Positions 1 to 6,549 of a stretch of 7,005 nt of DNA are shown here, one piece after another. This DNA is from Desulfobacteraceae bacterium (GTDB lineage: Bacteria > Desulfobacterota > DSM-4660 > Desulfatiglandales > B25-G16), in the NCBI GenBank assembly GCA_030615565.1, contig JAUWZC010000115.1, forward strand, positions 1-7,005, read 5' to 3'. The notes below the pieces were generated by a model. That model made no database searches and was not told the origin of the DNA. It was given only the letters and a program-made list of their open reading frames with translations. Position 1 is the first letter of the stretch. The number at the start of each line of letters is the position of its first letter. Made by a program: the position numbers and the translations under genes.

Positions 1-130
1 AAGGCAGCGGTCAATTTTTTTGGATCAATAGATAGGATAACGTCAAAGTACAGGGTATGGGTATCTTTTTTTTGTTATGCCCTATAACATGGCCCCTTAC
101 TGGGTCGTTTCAAAATGGTTTATTGCCTCT

Positions 131-213
131 CGGCCCTGAGCCTGTCGAGAGCCCTTCGGCCTTGAGCTCAGGGCCGAAAGGCCTCCAGGTCGAACGACTC
201 GAGGCCGAAGGGC
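131..213. repeat. Two interleaved 11-bp inverted repeats (A-B-A'-B')
   Basis: Arm A, CGGCCCTGAGC (131-141), is perfectly complementary to GCTCAGGGCCG (166-176). Arm B, GCCCTTCGGCC (151-161), is perfectly complementary to GGCCGAAGGGC (203-213). The order A-B-A'-B' means the two stems cross, so a transcript could form either stem or a pseudoknot. The block lies inside the 53-325 element and has no counterpart in the visible part of the copy at 6881, so it may be an insertion into this copy. Confidence 0.75.
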
Positions 214-250
214 ACCTAAGCCTTAGAATCATAAGCTCCGTCTATATAAA

Positions 251-266
251 TCCCGACATGTCGGGA
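251..266. repeat. Perfect 16-bp palindrome TCCCGACATGTCGGGA
   Basis: TCCCGACA is followed at once by its reverse complement TGTCGGGA. It lies about 27 bp inside the right terminal repeat of the 53-325 element. The related palindrome at 6991-7005 sits in the second copy, so this is a shared internal part of the repeat family. Confidence 0.75.
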
Positions 267-327
267 AAACGCCCACTAATCTAAACTATATGAGGGCATA
301 ATCAAAAAAAAAGATACCCAAACCCAA

Positions 328-342
328 TCCGCCTGAGGCGGA
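328..342. repeat. Short hairpin TCCGCC-TGA-GGCGGA
   Basis: This is a perfect 6-bp GC-rich stem with a 3-nt loop, starting just outside the right terminal repeat of the 53-325 element. No T-tract follows on the plus strand, so it is not called a terminator. It resembles the other GC-rich intergenic palindromes here. Confidence 0.6.
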
Positions 343-479
343 AGAAATCAATAGGTTATTTTCCATTATAATGTGGCCCTGGATCGATAGAGATTCTTGA
401 GGAATGTATAAATATCAAAAGGATAGGCTCATATTTATCATCAGTATCCATCCGTAACGCTTATTAGTTTGAAAAACAC

Positions 480-508
480 TTGCAATAAATAGTTTAAGTC
501 CCTATTAT
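480..508 (+). promoter_or_regulatory. Candidate sigma-70 promoter for the UPF0182 gene
   Basis: TTGCAA (480-485) and TATTAT (503-508) are separated by exactly 17 bp. The -35 matches TTGACA at 4 of 6 positions and the -10 matches TATAAT at 5 of 6. It would give a leader of roughly 210 nt containing the palindromes at 592-653 and the hairpin at 708-729. In an AT-rich region such matches arise by chance, so this is only a candidate. Confidence 0.3.
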
Positions 509-591
509 CGTTGCCTGGTGGTAGGTGGTTTAGCTGAGTAAGTATTGCTATACGATTTATGCCCATTTATTGTAAGAGTTCACAGGTTAAG

Positions 592-620
592 ACCTGCCCG
601 CCGGATGGCAGGCGGGTTTT
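592..620 (+). repeat. GC-rich hairpin followed by TTTT (terminator-like)
   Basis: The arms at 592-602 (ACCTGCCCGCC) and 607-617 (GGCAGGCGGGT) form an 11-bp stem with one mismatch and one G-T pair around the loop GGAT. Positions 617-620 are TTTT. This has the shape of a weak intrinsic terminator. No gene ends just upstream, so it could be an attenuator in the UPF0182 leader or simply one copy of a dispersed palindromic repeat. The element at 6416-6456 shares the CCCGCC/GGCGGG arms. Confidence 0.5.
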
Positions 621-631
621 CGGTGAACCGT

Positions 632-653
632 GCCCGCCATACGTATGGCGGGC
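632..653. repeat. Perfect 22-bp palindrome
   Basis: GCCCGCCATAC (632-642) is followed directly by its reverse complement GTATGGCGGGC (643-653). It lies 12 bp after the TTTT of the preceding hairpin and about 75 bp before the UPF0182 start codon. It could be a tandem partner of the 592-620 hairpin, a dispersed repeat, or a protein-binding palindrome. The sequence alone does not decide. Confidence 0.7.
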
Positions 654-707
654 CAGAACCATTGAGCCCGTGAATGATTATCATTTATTTAATAGATTTA
701 CAACCTT

Positions 708-729
708 TAACTTAACGGAGATTAAGTTA
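708..729 (+). promoter_or_regulatory. Hairpin with the Shine-Dalgarno GGAG in its loop
   Basis: TAACTTAA (708-715) and TTAAGTTA (722-729) are perfectly complementary, an 8-bp stem closing the 6-nt loop CGGAGA. The Shine-Dalgarno GGAG (717-720) lies entirely in the loop. The last stem base is the A of the ATG at 729. GGAG is 8 nt from the start codon, which supports that start. The stem has only one G-C pair, so it would be weak in RNA. It may affect initiation of the UPF0182 gene or be a protein-binding palindrome. Confidence 0.55.
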
Positions 730-3584
730 TGTATAAAAAATTAATTATCGGGTTTGGGCTTTTCATTTTAATTTTGCTTTGGTTAGTGGTTTCTATCTAC
801 CCTGATTGGCTGTGGTTCAAAAACTTAACCTTTTCGCCTGTTTTCTGGAAGATGCTCTTAAGCAAATTTGGCCTTGGCTTGGTGGTTTGGCTGGTTTTTA
901 TTCTTATCATATCCATTAACCTTTATGTAGCCAAACGTTTAAGACCGAGAAATGGGCCAGAAATAACCTTTAAAGCTGATGGCGGTTATCTTTCCCAACT
1001 TGGCCTTTCAGGTAAGACCATGAATTTACTCTTTATAGCTGTTATTCTGGTTATTAGTTTTCTTATTGCATCAAAGAGCTCCTACCAATGGGATATGGTC
1101 CTGCGCTATTTATATCAACAACCTTTTGGAAACACGGATCCTATTTTTAACAGGGACATCGGTTTTTATGTGTTTTCTCTTCCCTTTTACGTTTTTGTCC
1201 AAAACGGGCTATTAACATTTTTCATTTTAGCTGGTCTGTTAACAGTCTGGTGGTATCTGAAAGATGAAATTACTCAAGTAATCACTGGATTTATTCAAGC
1301 ACAAGGGGCGCCAATCTCTGTACCCAAGATTACCATTGCGCTCAAGGCCAAGAAACACCTTATTTTCCTGGGGGGAACAATTGTTCTGCTCCTTGCCTGG
1401 GGGTATGATCTAAAAATCTATAAACTTCTCTATTCTACACAAGGACCTGCTTTTGGTGCCAGCTATACTGATGTCCATATAAAGATTTTGGCTTTTAAGG
1501 TTTTAATCTTTGTCTCTCTCGGCATGGCCGTGCTATTTTTTCTTAACTCCTTTAAGCCCAGGATGAAAGTAATCTGGATAAGTGGAGGAATCTGGATAGG
1601 GGCTGTATTGTTGTTTGCAAACATTCTTCCTATCGTGGTACAAAAATTGGTAGTTAAGCCCAATGAATTAGCAAAAGAATCACCCTACATTGACTACAAT
1701 ATTGATTATACCCGTAGGGCCTATAATCTGAATAGGATAAAAGAGGTAGATTTTCCGGTAAGTGATAAACTAACTATGGAAGATATTAAGAAACATGATG
1801 TAACTATTCAAAATATTAGGATCTGGGACGAACGTCCCTTACTTCAAACCTACAGGCAGATTCAATCGATACGGCTCTATTACGATTTTAACAATGTAGA
1901 CGTAGATCGTTATCTCATCAATAAACAATTACGGCAAGTTATGTTGTCGGCCAGGGAGTTAGTTGTAAATCAACTTCCTCCCCAGGCAAATACCTGGGTC
2001 AATAGACATCTGGTTTATACCCATGGCCACGGATTAGCCCTAAGCCCGGTAAATGAAGTTACCAGTGAGGGACTTCCCATCCTCTTAATCAAAGACCTGC
2101 CGCCTTCCTTTGAGCCTGATTTAAAGGTTGAGCGTCCAGAGATTTATTATGGAGAAAAAACTGATCAGTATGTTCTGGTAAAGACTAAAACCAAAGAATT
2201 TGATTATCCCAAGGGAGACAAGAATGTCTATACCATTTATCAGGGAAGGGGAGGGGTCCATATCAAATCCTTTTTTAGAAGACTATTATTTGCCATTGAA
2301 TTTATGGATTCGCAGATACTATTTACCACCTATTTAAGCCCTGAGAGCAGAATAATGTATAATCGCCGGATTGATAGCCGGGTAGGCTCGATTGCCCCAT
2401 TTCTGGATTATGACGGCGATCCTTACCTGGTTGTCTCTGAGGGGAAGCTCTATTGGATTCAAGATGCCTACACGACCTCTAATATGTATCCTTATTCCCG
2501 CCGATCCTCTAAATATCTAAAAAATAGGAAGCTGAACTACATCCGTAATTCAGTCAAGGTAATTATTGATGCCTATAATGGGGATGTATCCTTTTACATG
2601 ATTGATGAAAAAGATCCTATTGTTAAAACCTATTCGGGTATATTCCCTGATCTATTTAAGCCTTTCGATGAAATGCCTGCTGGTTTGAAAAAGCATATCC
2701 GCTACCCTAAGGACCTCTTTAAAATACAGGTAGATATATATAGAACGTATCACATGGAAGATGTCCAGGTCTTCTATAACCAGGAAGACCTCTGGCAAAC
2801 CCCTGATGAGTTGTATGGTGATAGCCGGCAAGAAATGGAACCTTACTATATCATCATAAAACTGCCTGGAGATGATAAGGAAGAGTTTTTTCTGATGCTC
2901 CCCTTCACCCCTTCCAAGAAGGATAATATGATTGCCTGGCTGGCGGCCAGAAGTGACATGCCAAATTATGGCAATCTGTTGGTCTACAAATTACCCAAGG
3001 AAAAACTGATCTATGGACCTATGCAGATTGAGGCCAGAGTGGACCAGCAAACTGATATCTCTCGGGAATTGAGCTTATGGGGCCAGAGGGGATCGAGAGT
3101 AATCAGAGGCAATCTTTTAGCCATTCCTGTGGGTGACTCATTTATCTATGTGGAGCCGGTTTACCTGGAAGCAAAACAAGAAGAGCTCGAAGTGCCCTCA
3201 ACAGCATCACCTAAACCAAGCCCTTTTAGGAAATCCCAAAGAAGAGGGGCTCCAGTTTCTCCGGCACTGGACAAATCAAGGTCTGCTTCCTTACCGGAAT
3301 TAAAAAGGGTTATTGTCGCCTTTAGCAATCGCCTAATCATGGAAGAAACCCTTGATAAGGCATTACGCGGTGTATTGGAGGAAGGAATATCCCCTGAAGA
3401 AGTGGTTTCCCCACTTATTCCTAAAACTCTAGATGTTTATAATCTTGGGGGGTTGGCCTTGGAGCATTATAATAAGGCCAAAGATTATTTACTCCAAGGG
3501 AACTGGGCTGAATACGGAAAGGAACTAGAAAATTTAGAGAAAGTTCTCAAAGACATAGCAAGGATAACCAAGGAAAAGAAATAG
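729..3584 (+). CDS. UPF0182 (COG1615) family integral membrane protein
   Basis: This is a 951-residue member of the UPF0182 family (Pfam PF03699), whose function is not established. Seven hydrophobic segments fall at about residues 4-24, 47-67, 98-115, 155-177, 208-225, 252-273 and 282-302. A large, mostly soluble part follows. Family-typical stretches include QPFGNTDPIFNRDIGFYVF (131-149) and PNELAKESPYIDYNIDYTR (311-329). Residues ~815-853 form a Ser/Pro/Lys/Arg-rich linker. The C-terminus is helical with the family's Gly-Asn/Asp-Trp...Tyr-Gly pattern (QGNWAEYGKELENL). The length is normal and there is no sign of truncation. The ATG at 729 is supported by GGAG 8 nt upstream, held in a hairpin loop. 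The gene appears to be transcribed alone, with 308 bp before the next gene. The family assignment is confident; the cellular role is unknown. Confidence 0.93.
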   Translation: MYKKLIIGFGLFILILLWLVVSIYPDWLWFKNLTFSPVFWKMLLSKFGLGLVVWLVFILIISINLYVAKRLRPRNGPEITFKADGGYLSQLGLSGKTMNLLFIAVILVISFLIASKSSYQWDMVLRYLYQQPFGNTDPIFNRDIGFYVFSLPFYVFVQNGLLTFFILAGLLTVWWYLKDEITQVITGFIQAQGAPISVPKITIALKAKKHLIFLGGTIVLLLAWGYDLKIYKLLYSTQGPAFGASYTDVHIKILAFKVLIFVSLGMAVLFFLNSFKPRMKVIWISGGIWIGAVLLFANILPIVVQKLVVKPNELAKESPYIDYNIDYTRRAYNLNRIKEVDFPVSDKLTMEDIKKHDVTIQNIRIWDERPLLQTYRQIQSIRLYYDFNNVDVDRYLINKQLRQVMLSARELVVNQLPPQANTWVNRHLVYTHGHGLALSPVNEVTSEGLPILLIKDLPPSFEPDLKVERPEIYYGEKTDQYVLVKTKTKEFDYPKGDKNVYTIYQGRGGVHIKSFFRRLLFAIEFMDSQILFTTYLSPESRIMYNRRIDSRVGSIAPFLDYDGDPYLVVSEGKLYWIQDAYTTSNMYPYSRRSSKYLKNRKLNYIRNSVKVIIDAYNGDVSFYMIDEKDPIVKTYSGIFPDLFKPFDEMPAGLKKHIRYPKDLFKIQVDIYRTYHMEDVQVFYNQEDLWQTPDELYGDSRQEMEPYYIIIKLPGDDKEEFFLMLPFTPSKKDNMIAWLAARSDMPNYGNLLVYKLPKEKLIYGPMQIEARVDQQTDISRELSLWGQRGSRVIRGNLLAIPVGDSFIYVEPVYLEAKQEELEVPSTASPKPSPFRKSQRRGAPVSPALDKSRSASLPELKRVIVAFSNRLIMEETLDKALRGVLEEGISPEEVVSPLIPKTLDVYNLGGLALEHYNKAKDYLLQGNWAEYGKELENLEKVLKDIARITKEKK

Positions 3585-3892
3585 TAATTTTATTTATCAA
3601 AAAGATATCCCAATAGTTGTCTTTTGCATGCATTTGGATACCGTGCTCTTAATTTCTTGAGCAATCAATCTTCATATATGAACTTAGGGGCTTTGCCCCA
3701 ATTGGAATATTGTAATACTGGATTTTTGGAATGATGGGCTGGGTGGTACGAATAGACTGCTACTAAAGTGTGCCTGAATTCAACGAGTTGTAGAAATTCC
3801 AGAAGATTAAATTATTTGATAAGTCAGGGAGAGGAATTGGTTAGGCTACGTGAAGGCCACAGACATATTAGTTGTGTTGGTGAAGAGTATAA
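3585..3892. other. Non-coding spacer between UPF0182 and acyl-CoA synthetase genes
   Basis: This 308-bp spacer has no supported gene. The only clear structure is a 5-bp hairpin GGGGC-TTT-GCCCC (3687-3699), which lacks a T-tract and is not convincing as a terminator. TTGGAAT occurs twice (3702-3708 and 3727-3733). No -35/-10 pair with good spacing was found, so the promoter of the next gene is not located. A spacer of this size suggests the two plus-strand genes are transcribed separately. Confidence 0.5.
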
Positions 3893-5362
3893 ATGCTGAA
3901 CTCCATAAAAGAAAGCCCACTGTACCCAATTGTTAACCCCAGAAGTATTGCCTTTTTTGGGGCCTCCAATAATTTCTTTGCCATGGGAACCAACCAATTC
4001 ACTTCTTTGAGGGCTCTTGGCTTTGAAGGAACCATCTACCCTGTCCATCCCAAAGAGGAGCAAGTGCAGGATCTCAAAGCCTATAGGAGCGTCTTGGATT
4101 TGCCTGAAGTTCCGGATCTGGCAGTGCTGGTTGTGCCTACAAAAATCGTATCGGAGATATTAGAAGAATGTGGCCAGAAGGGTATCAAACAGGCCATTAT
4201 AGTCTCTGGTGGTTTCAAAGAGGTTGGAAAGGATGGTGTAGAACGGGAACAAGAGCTCGTTGAGATTGCCAATAAATACGGTATTCGCTTTTTAGGACCA
4301 AACTGTATTGGCGTGGCGAACCCATATCAAAAGCTGAACACAACTTTTCTGCAGTATTTAGGCGTTCCGGGGTTTATCGGCATGGCCTCGCAAAGCGGGA
4401 GTTTTGTTACCCAGATGTTTAACTACCTCTCCAGACTCTCCCTTGGATTCAGTACAGCCTTTAGCGTTGGAAATGAGGCAAATGTCGATATTGTTGACTG
4501 CATGGAGTACCTTGGGGCATGCCCCAATACCAAGGTGATAGCTCTTTACATTGAAGGCATTGGGCGAGGAAGAGAATTTGTGGAAATCGCCCGATCGATT
4601 ATACCCTACAAGCCCATTGTGGCCTTCTATGTGGGCGGATCTGAGACAGGTAGCCGGGCAGGCTTTTCTCACACCGGGGCTTTGGCAGGTCCAGACCAGT
4701 TGTACAATGGTGTGTTTCACCAGAGTGGAGTTATCAGGGCATACTCTATTGCGGAATTATTTGATTTTTGCTGGGTCCTGGGCTGTCTACCCAAACCCAG
4801 GGGGGCCAGGGTAGTGATCCAAACTCATTCAGGCGGACCAGGTGCGGCTGCGGCAGATTCCTGCGGACGAGAAGGTCTTGAACTTCCAGCGCTTTCGCCA
4901 GAGACACTAGAGAAATTAGCTCCGTTCATCCCAAATACGGGTAGCATAAACAATCCAGTGGACATTACCTTTACTAAAAAACCTATGGACTACTTTTCTG
5001 ACATTCCCAAGGTGCTACTTGAGGAAGATAAAGCCGATATTCTTCTCATCTACTTTCTCGTGCCATCGCTGATGGTTAAACGGGCCTTGGAGCATATGGG
5101 TTTGTCAGAAGATCAGGCGATTGAGCAGAGTGGCAAGATGATTGATGCACAGTGTAAATCCATTGCTCGCTTGCTTGAAACCCATAATAAACCCATTGTA
5201 GGATACACTTTTCGTAGCCTCCAGGAACACTTCATAAAAAGTCTTCTAAACCACGGAGTACCGGTTTTCCCGGGACCGGAACGTGCGGTACGGGCTATTA
5301 AGGCATCTATGCAGTATTCAGATCTGCGTGAGAAAATTTTGGCCAGCACCGGTAATGGATAG
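3893..5362 (+). CDS. Acyl-CoA synthetase (NDP-forming), alpha-subunit type
   Basis: This 489-residue protein matches the alpha subunit of ADP-forming acetyl/acyl-CoA synthetases, which couple acyl-CoA + NDP + Pi to acid + NTP in the cytoplasm. An N-terminal CoA-binding Rossmann domain (~8-145) contains FFGASNN, the YPVHPK segment and LGPNCIGV (134-141). The succinyl-CoA-ligase-like part (~150-460) holds ASQSGSF, SHTGALAG with the expected phosphorylated histidine at His260, THSGGPG (311-317) and NPVDIT (354-359). The length fits the alpha subunit. The ATP-grasp domain of the beta subunit or of fused enzymes is absent. An in-frame TAA (3890-3892) directly precedes the ATG, fixing it as the most upstream start; GAAGAG a few bases upstream is a weak ribosome site. 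No beta gene follows in the window, so the partner must be elsewhere or lost. The substrate cannot be told from sequence. Confidence 0.92.
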   Translation: MLNSIKESPLYPIVNPRSIAFFGASNNFFAMGTNQFTSLRALGFEGTIYPVHPKEEQVQDLKAYRSVLDLPEVPDLAVLVVPTKIVSEILEECGQKGIKQAIIVSGGFKEVGKDGVEREQELVEIANKYGIRFLGPNCIGVANPYQKLNTTFLQYLGVPGFIGMASQSGSFVTQMFNYLSRLSLGFSTAFSVGNEANVDIVDCMEYLGACPNTKVIALYIEGIGRGREFVEIARSIIPYKPIVAFYVGGSETGSRAGFSHTGALAGPDQLYNGVFHQSGVIRAYSIAELFDFCWVLGCLPKPRGARVVIQTHSGGPGAAAADSCGREGLELPALSPETLEKLAPFIPNTGSINNPVDITFTKKPMDYFSDIPKVLLEEDKADILLIYFLVPSLMVKRALEHMGLSEDQAIEQSGKMIDAQCKSIARLLETHNKPIVGYTFRSLQEHFIKSLLNHGVPVFPGPERAVRAIKASMQYSDLREKILASTGNG

Positions 5363-5388
5363 AAGAAAGGCGAAAGGTTTAAAGGCAA

Positions 5389-5439
5389 ATGGAAAAGCTC
5401 AATGCGCTTAGAAGAAGCTTTCAGGATTGTGGCAGATGA
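5389..5439 (+). pseudogene. Possible remnant of an ATP-grasp beta-subunit start
   Basis: An ATG 26 bp after the acyl-CoA synthetase stop opens a 16-codon frame reading MEKLNALRRSFQDCGR, then TGA. AAAGG-type purine tracts (5373-5385) lie just upstream. In operons of this enzyme the beta (ATP-grasp) gene usually follows alpha closely. From memory of the family, beta subunits often begin with a short helix ending in a Gly-Arg like this one. The frame's end overlaps the 3' end of the convergent hydrolase, and no ATP-grasp sequence follows. It may be the stub of a deleted beta gene, a short coupled frame, or chance. Confidence 0.25.
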
Positions 5440-6263
5440 CGACCTACAAAGGCCTGAATAACGCGGGGATATCCAGGCTTCAGATTGGAGCTGCTGTGAT
5501 CGGAATTCCTGGCAACAAATAGTTCAGCCCGACCAGCAGGAAAACTGTCCCTCAGCCTCCAGGCATGATTGAGTGGAAAGTTTTGGTTTCTTTCGCCGTG
5601 AATTATCAGTACAGGCAGGTCAATGTTAGGGGCAAGATTGGCAGGGCTAATTGAATCCAGGCTATTCTTGTAGAAAATCTCAATCCATAAAACCACCATA
5701 GGCGCAAAAAAGATTCCGAAAAGACGATTATAGCCACGATAAAGGCTGAGAAGGGCCTCCCTTGTTTTGGCATAACAACCTTCCAAGAATAGAAGCTTTA
5801 TCTTATCAGGATTTCGATTGGCTACGATCACAGCCGCAGCTGCACCGGCCGAGTGTCCATAAAGAAGAACAGGTTCATTCACCCAGTTTAATACCGCTTC
5901 TATGTCCTCGGCAAAGTGGGGTGCATTCATAAAGCGATGGGGGCTTGAGTTGCCATGGTCACGTGCACTATGTATGACAGTGGTGAATCCCATTTTTCCG
6001 AAGATTCTAGCCCTTCCCACCATTCGATCACGATTTCTGCTCCAGCCATGGGCAAAAACAACAATACCTCTTGAACTGCCTTCAGGCTCCACACGCCAAA
6101 CCTCAAGTGAGCCTCCATCCTTTGAAGGGATTCGGGTATCTAAGACCTTACCCCAATCGGGTGTGTCATGAACTGGTTTTCGGGGTAGCTGATGAACCAG
6201 GTAAGTAAAGTACAGTGTCAGGAGGAGATAAATAATACATCCTCCAACGATCATATGGATCAA
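5421..6263 (-). CDS. Membrane-anchored alpha/beta hydrolase
   Basis: This 280-residue serine-hydrolase-fold protein, broadly of the COG1073/alpha-beta hydrolase type, has an N-terminal hydrophobic segment (~5-23) that probably anchors it in the membrane. The oxyanion region is AHGWSRNRDR (71-80), a RDHGNSS loop follows (101-107), and the nucleophile elbow is GHSAG with Ser138. The catalytic His is probably His256 (NSDHSS). In IHGERNQNFP (221-230) the position usually held by the catalytic Asp is Asn226; Glu224 is two residues away and might substitute. The codon at 6263 is TTG; AGGA (6271-6274 on the complement) lies 7 nt upstream of it, whereas the first ATG (6252-6254) would be 16 nt away, so TTG is preferred. 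The gene converges on the acyl-CoA synthetase with 58 bp between stops. Substrate unknown. Confidence 0.88.
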   Translation of the reverse strand: MIHMIVGGCIIYLLLTLYFTYLVHQLPRKPVHDTPDWGKVLDTRIPSKDGGSLEVWRVEPEGSSRGIVVFAHGWSRNRDRMVGRARIFGKMGFTTVIHSARDHGNSSPHRFMNAPHFAEDIEAVLNWVNEPVLLYGHSAGAAAAVIVANRNPDKIKLLFLEGCYAKTREALLSLYRGYNRLFGIFFAPMVVLWIEIFYKNSLDSISPANLAPNIDLPVLIIHGERNQNFPLNHAWRLRDSFPAGRAELFVARNSDHSSSNLKPGYPRVIQAFVGRHLPQS

Positions 6264-6270
6264 TGTTATT

Positions 6271-6274
6271 TCCT
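6271..6274 (-). promoter_or_regulatory. Ribosome binding site favouring a TTG start
   Basis: On the minus strand, AGGA within an A-rich tract precedes TTG (6261-6263) by 7 nt and the in-frame ATG (6252-6254) by 16 nt. Normal Shine-Dalgarno spacing therefore selects the TTG and adds three residues (M-I-H) to the hydrolase. Confidence 0.55.
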
Positions 6275-6314
6275 TTTTTTCTGTGATTTATAGGTTTGTA
6301 TATCCTGGGTTAAG

Positions 6315-6536
6315 CGGTTCACGGTTCAAGGTTCAGTGTTAAGCAATTTCAACCTCCCAGCTTACAAGGAGTTATAGGTTATCCAGCAACGCATATCATT
6401 TCATCCATTGTGTGACCCGCCCACCTCGCCTGAAGGCGAAGCCGATGGCGGGCAGGTTGTTGCAACTGTCTGGAAACAGGCCGCAATGAACTGTGGCACA
6501 ATGCCTTTACAACCTTGAACCTTGAACCCAGAACCG
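6315..6536. repeat. 222-bp element with 21-bp terminal inverted repeats
   Basis: The left arm at 6315-6335 and the right arm at 6516-6536 are inverted repeats matching at 19 of 21 positions. The core GGTTCAAGGTTCA (6323-6335) and TGAACCTTGAACC (6516-6528) is a perfect 13 of 13. The arms are themselves built of GGTTCA-type heptamer units. The interior holds a GC-rich hairpin (6416-6456) and a short palindrome GTTGCAAC (6459-6466), with no gene. It is a different sequence family from the 53-325 element but has the same small, non-coding, inverted-repeat-bounded design. It lies between the hydrolase and its candidate promoter. Confidence 0.65.
6416..6456. repeat. GC-rich nested hairpin
   Basis: The inner stem TCGCCT (6426-6431) pairs with AGGCGA (6434-6439), and the outer arms CCCGCC (6416-6421) pair with GGCGGG (6447-6452). 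GGGCAGG continues at the right edge, giving CCCGCC/GGCGGG arms like the hairpin at 592-620. It appears to be another member of a dispersed palindromic repeat, embedded in the 6315-6536 element. Confidence 0.6.
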
Positions 6537-6549
6537 ATCAATTTAGGTA

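Larger units (their letters stand above)
53..325. repeat. MITE-like element with ~31-33 bp terminal inverted repeats
   Basis: The left end (53-83) and the reverse complement of the right end (293-325) match almost throughout. Both read GGGT(A/T)TGGGTATC, then a T-run (8 T left, 9 T right), then G(A)TTATGCCCT. The differences are one substitution and two single-base indels. The interior carries nested palindromes (131-213 and 251-266) and no credible gene. A short non-coding body with terminal inverted repeats is what a MITE-type element looks like. No target-site duplication is evident directly outside the ends, and no transposase lies in the window. A diverged second copy begins at 6881, which supports a repeat family. 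The mobility mechanism is unknown. Confidence 0.7.
326..728. other. Non-coding region upstream of the UPF0182 gene
   Basis: This stretch of about 400 bp has no supported gene. It holds a short hairpin (328-342), a candidate promoter (480-508), two GC-rich palindromes (592-620 and 632-653) and a hairpin around the ribosome binding site (708-729). The sequence from 343 to 479 is AT-rich with nothing recognisable. A frame running from 559 into the start of the next gene is made largely of palindrome sequence and is not considered a gene. Confidence 0.6.

Noticed and set aside
1..87. A plus-strand frame open from the window edge to a TAA at 85-87
   Set aside because: It is only 28 codons, has no recognisable protein features and runs into the left terminal repeat. 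It could be the tail of an upstream gene but cannot be supported.
57..284. Plus-strand open frame of 75 codons
   Set aside because: It lies almost wholly inside the inverted-repeat element and is made of palindrome sequence; no ribosome site or family resemblance.
559..744. Plus-strand open frame of 61 codons
   Set aside because: It spans the two GC-rich palindromes, overlaps the well-supported UPF0182 start and shows no protein-like pattern.
1463..1663. Minus-strand frame inside the UPF0182 gene, and similar frames inside the other two genes
   Set aside because: These are antisense or out-of-frame shadows of confidently identified genes, without family features.
3687..3699. GGGGC-TTT-GCCCC hairpin as a terminator for the UPF0182 gene
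   Set aside because: It is only a 5-bp stem, has no T-tract after it and lies about 100 bp past the stop codon.
5363..5461. In-frame extension after the acyl-CoA synthetase TAG, open for 32 codons to a TAA
   Set aside because: The alpha subunit already has its full family length at the TAG, and the extension overlaps the antisense end of the hydrolase, so open frame there is expected by chance. No readthrough signal is visible.
6315..6536. CRISPR-like repeats, tRNA or riboswitch in the downstream intergenic region
   Set aside because: The repeats are inverted rather than regularly spaced direct repeats, and no cloverleaf or recognised riboswitch core could be traced.
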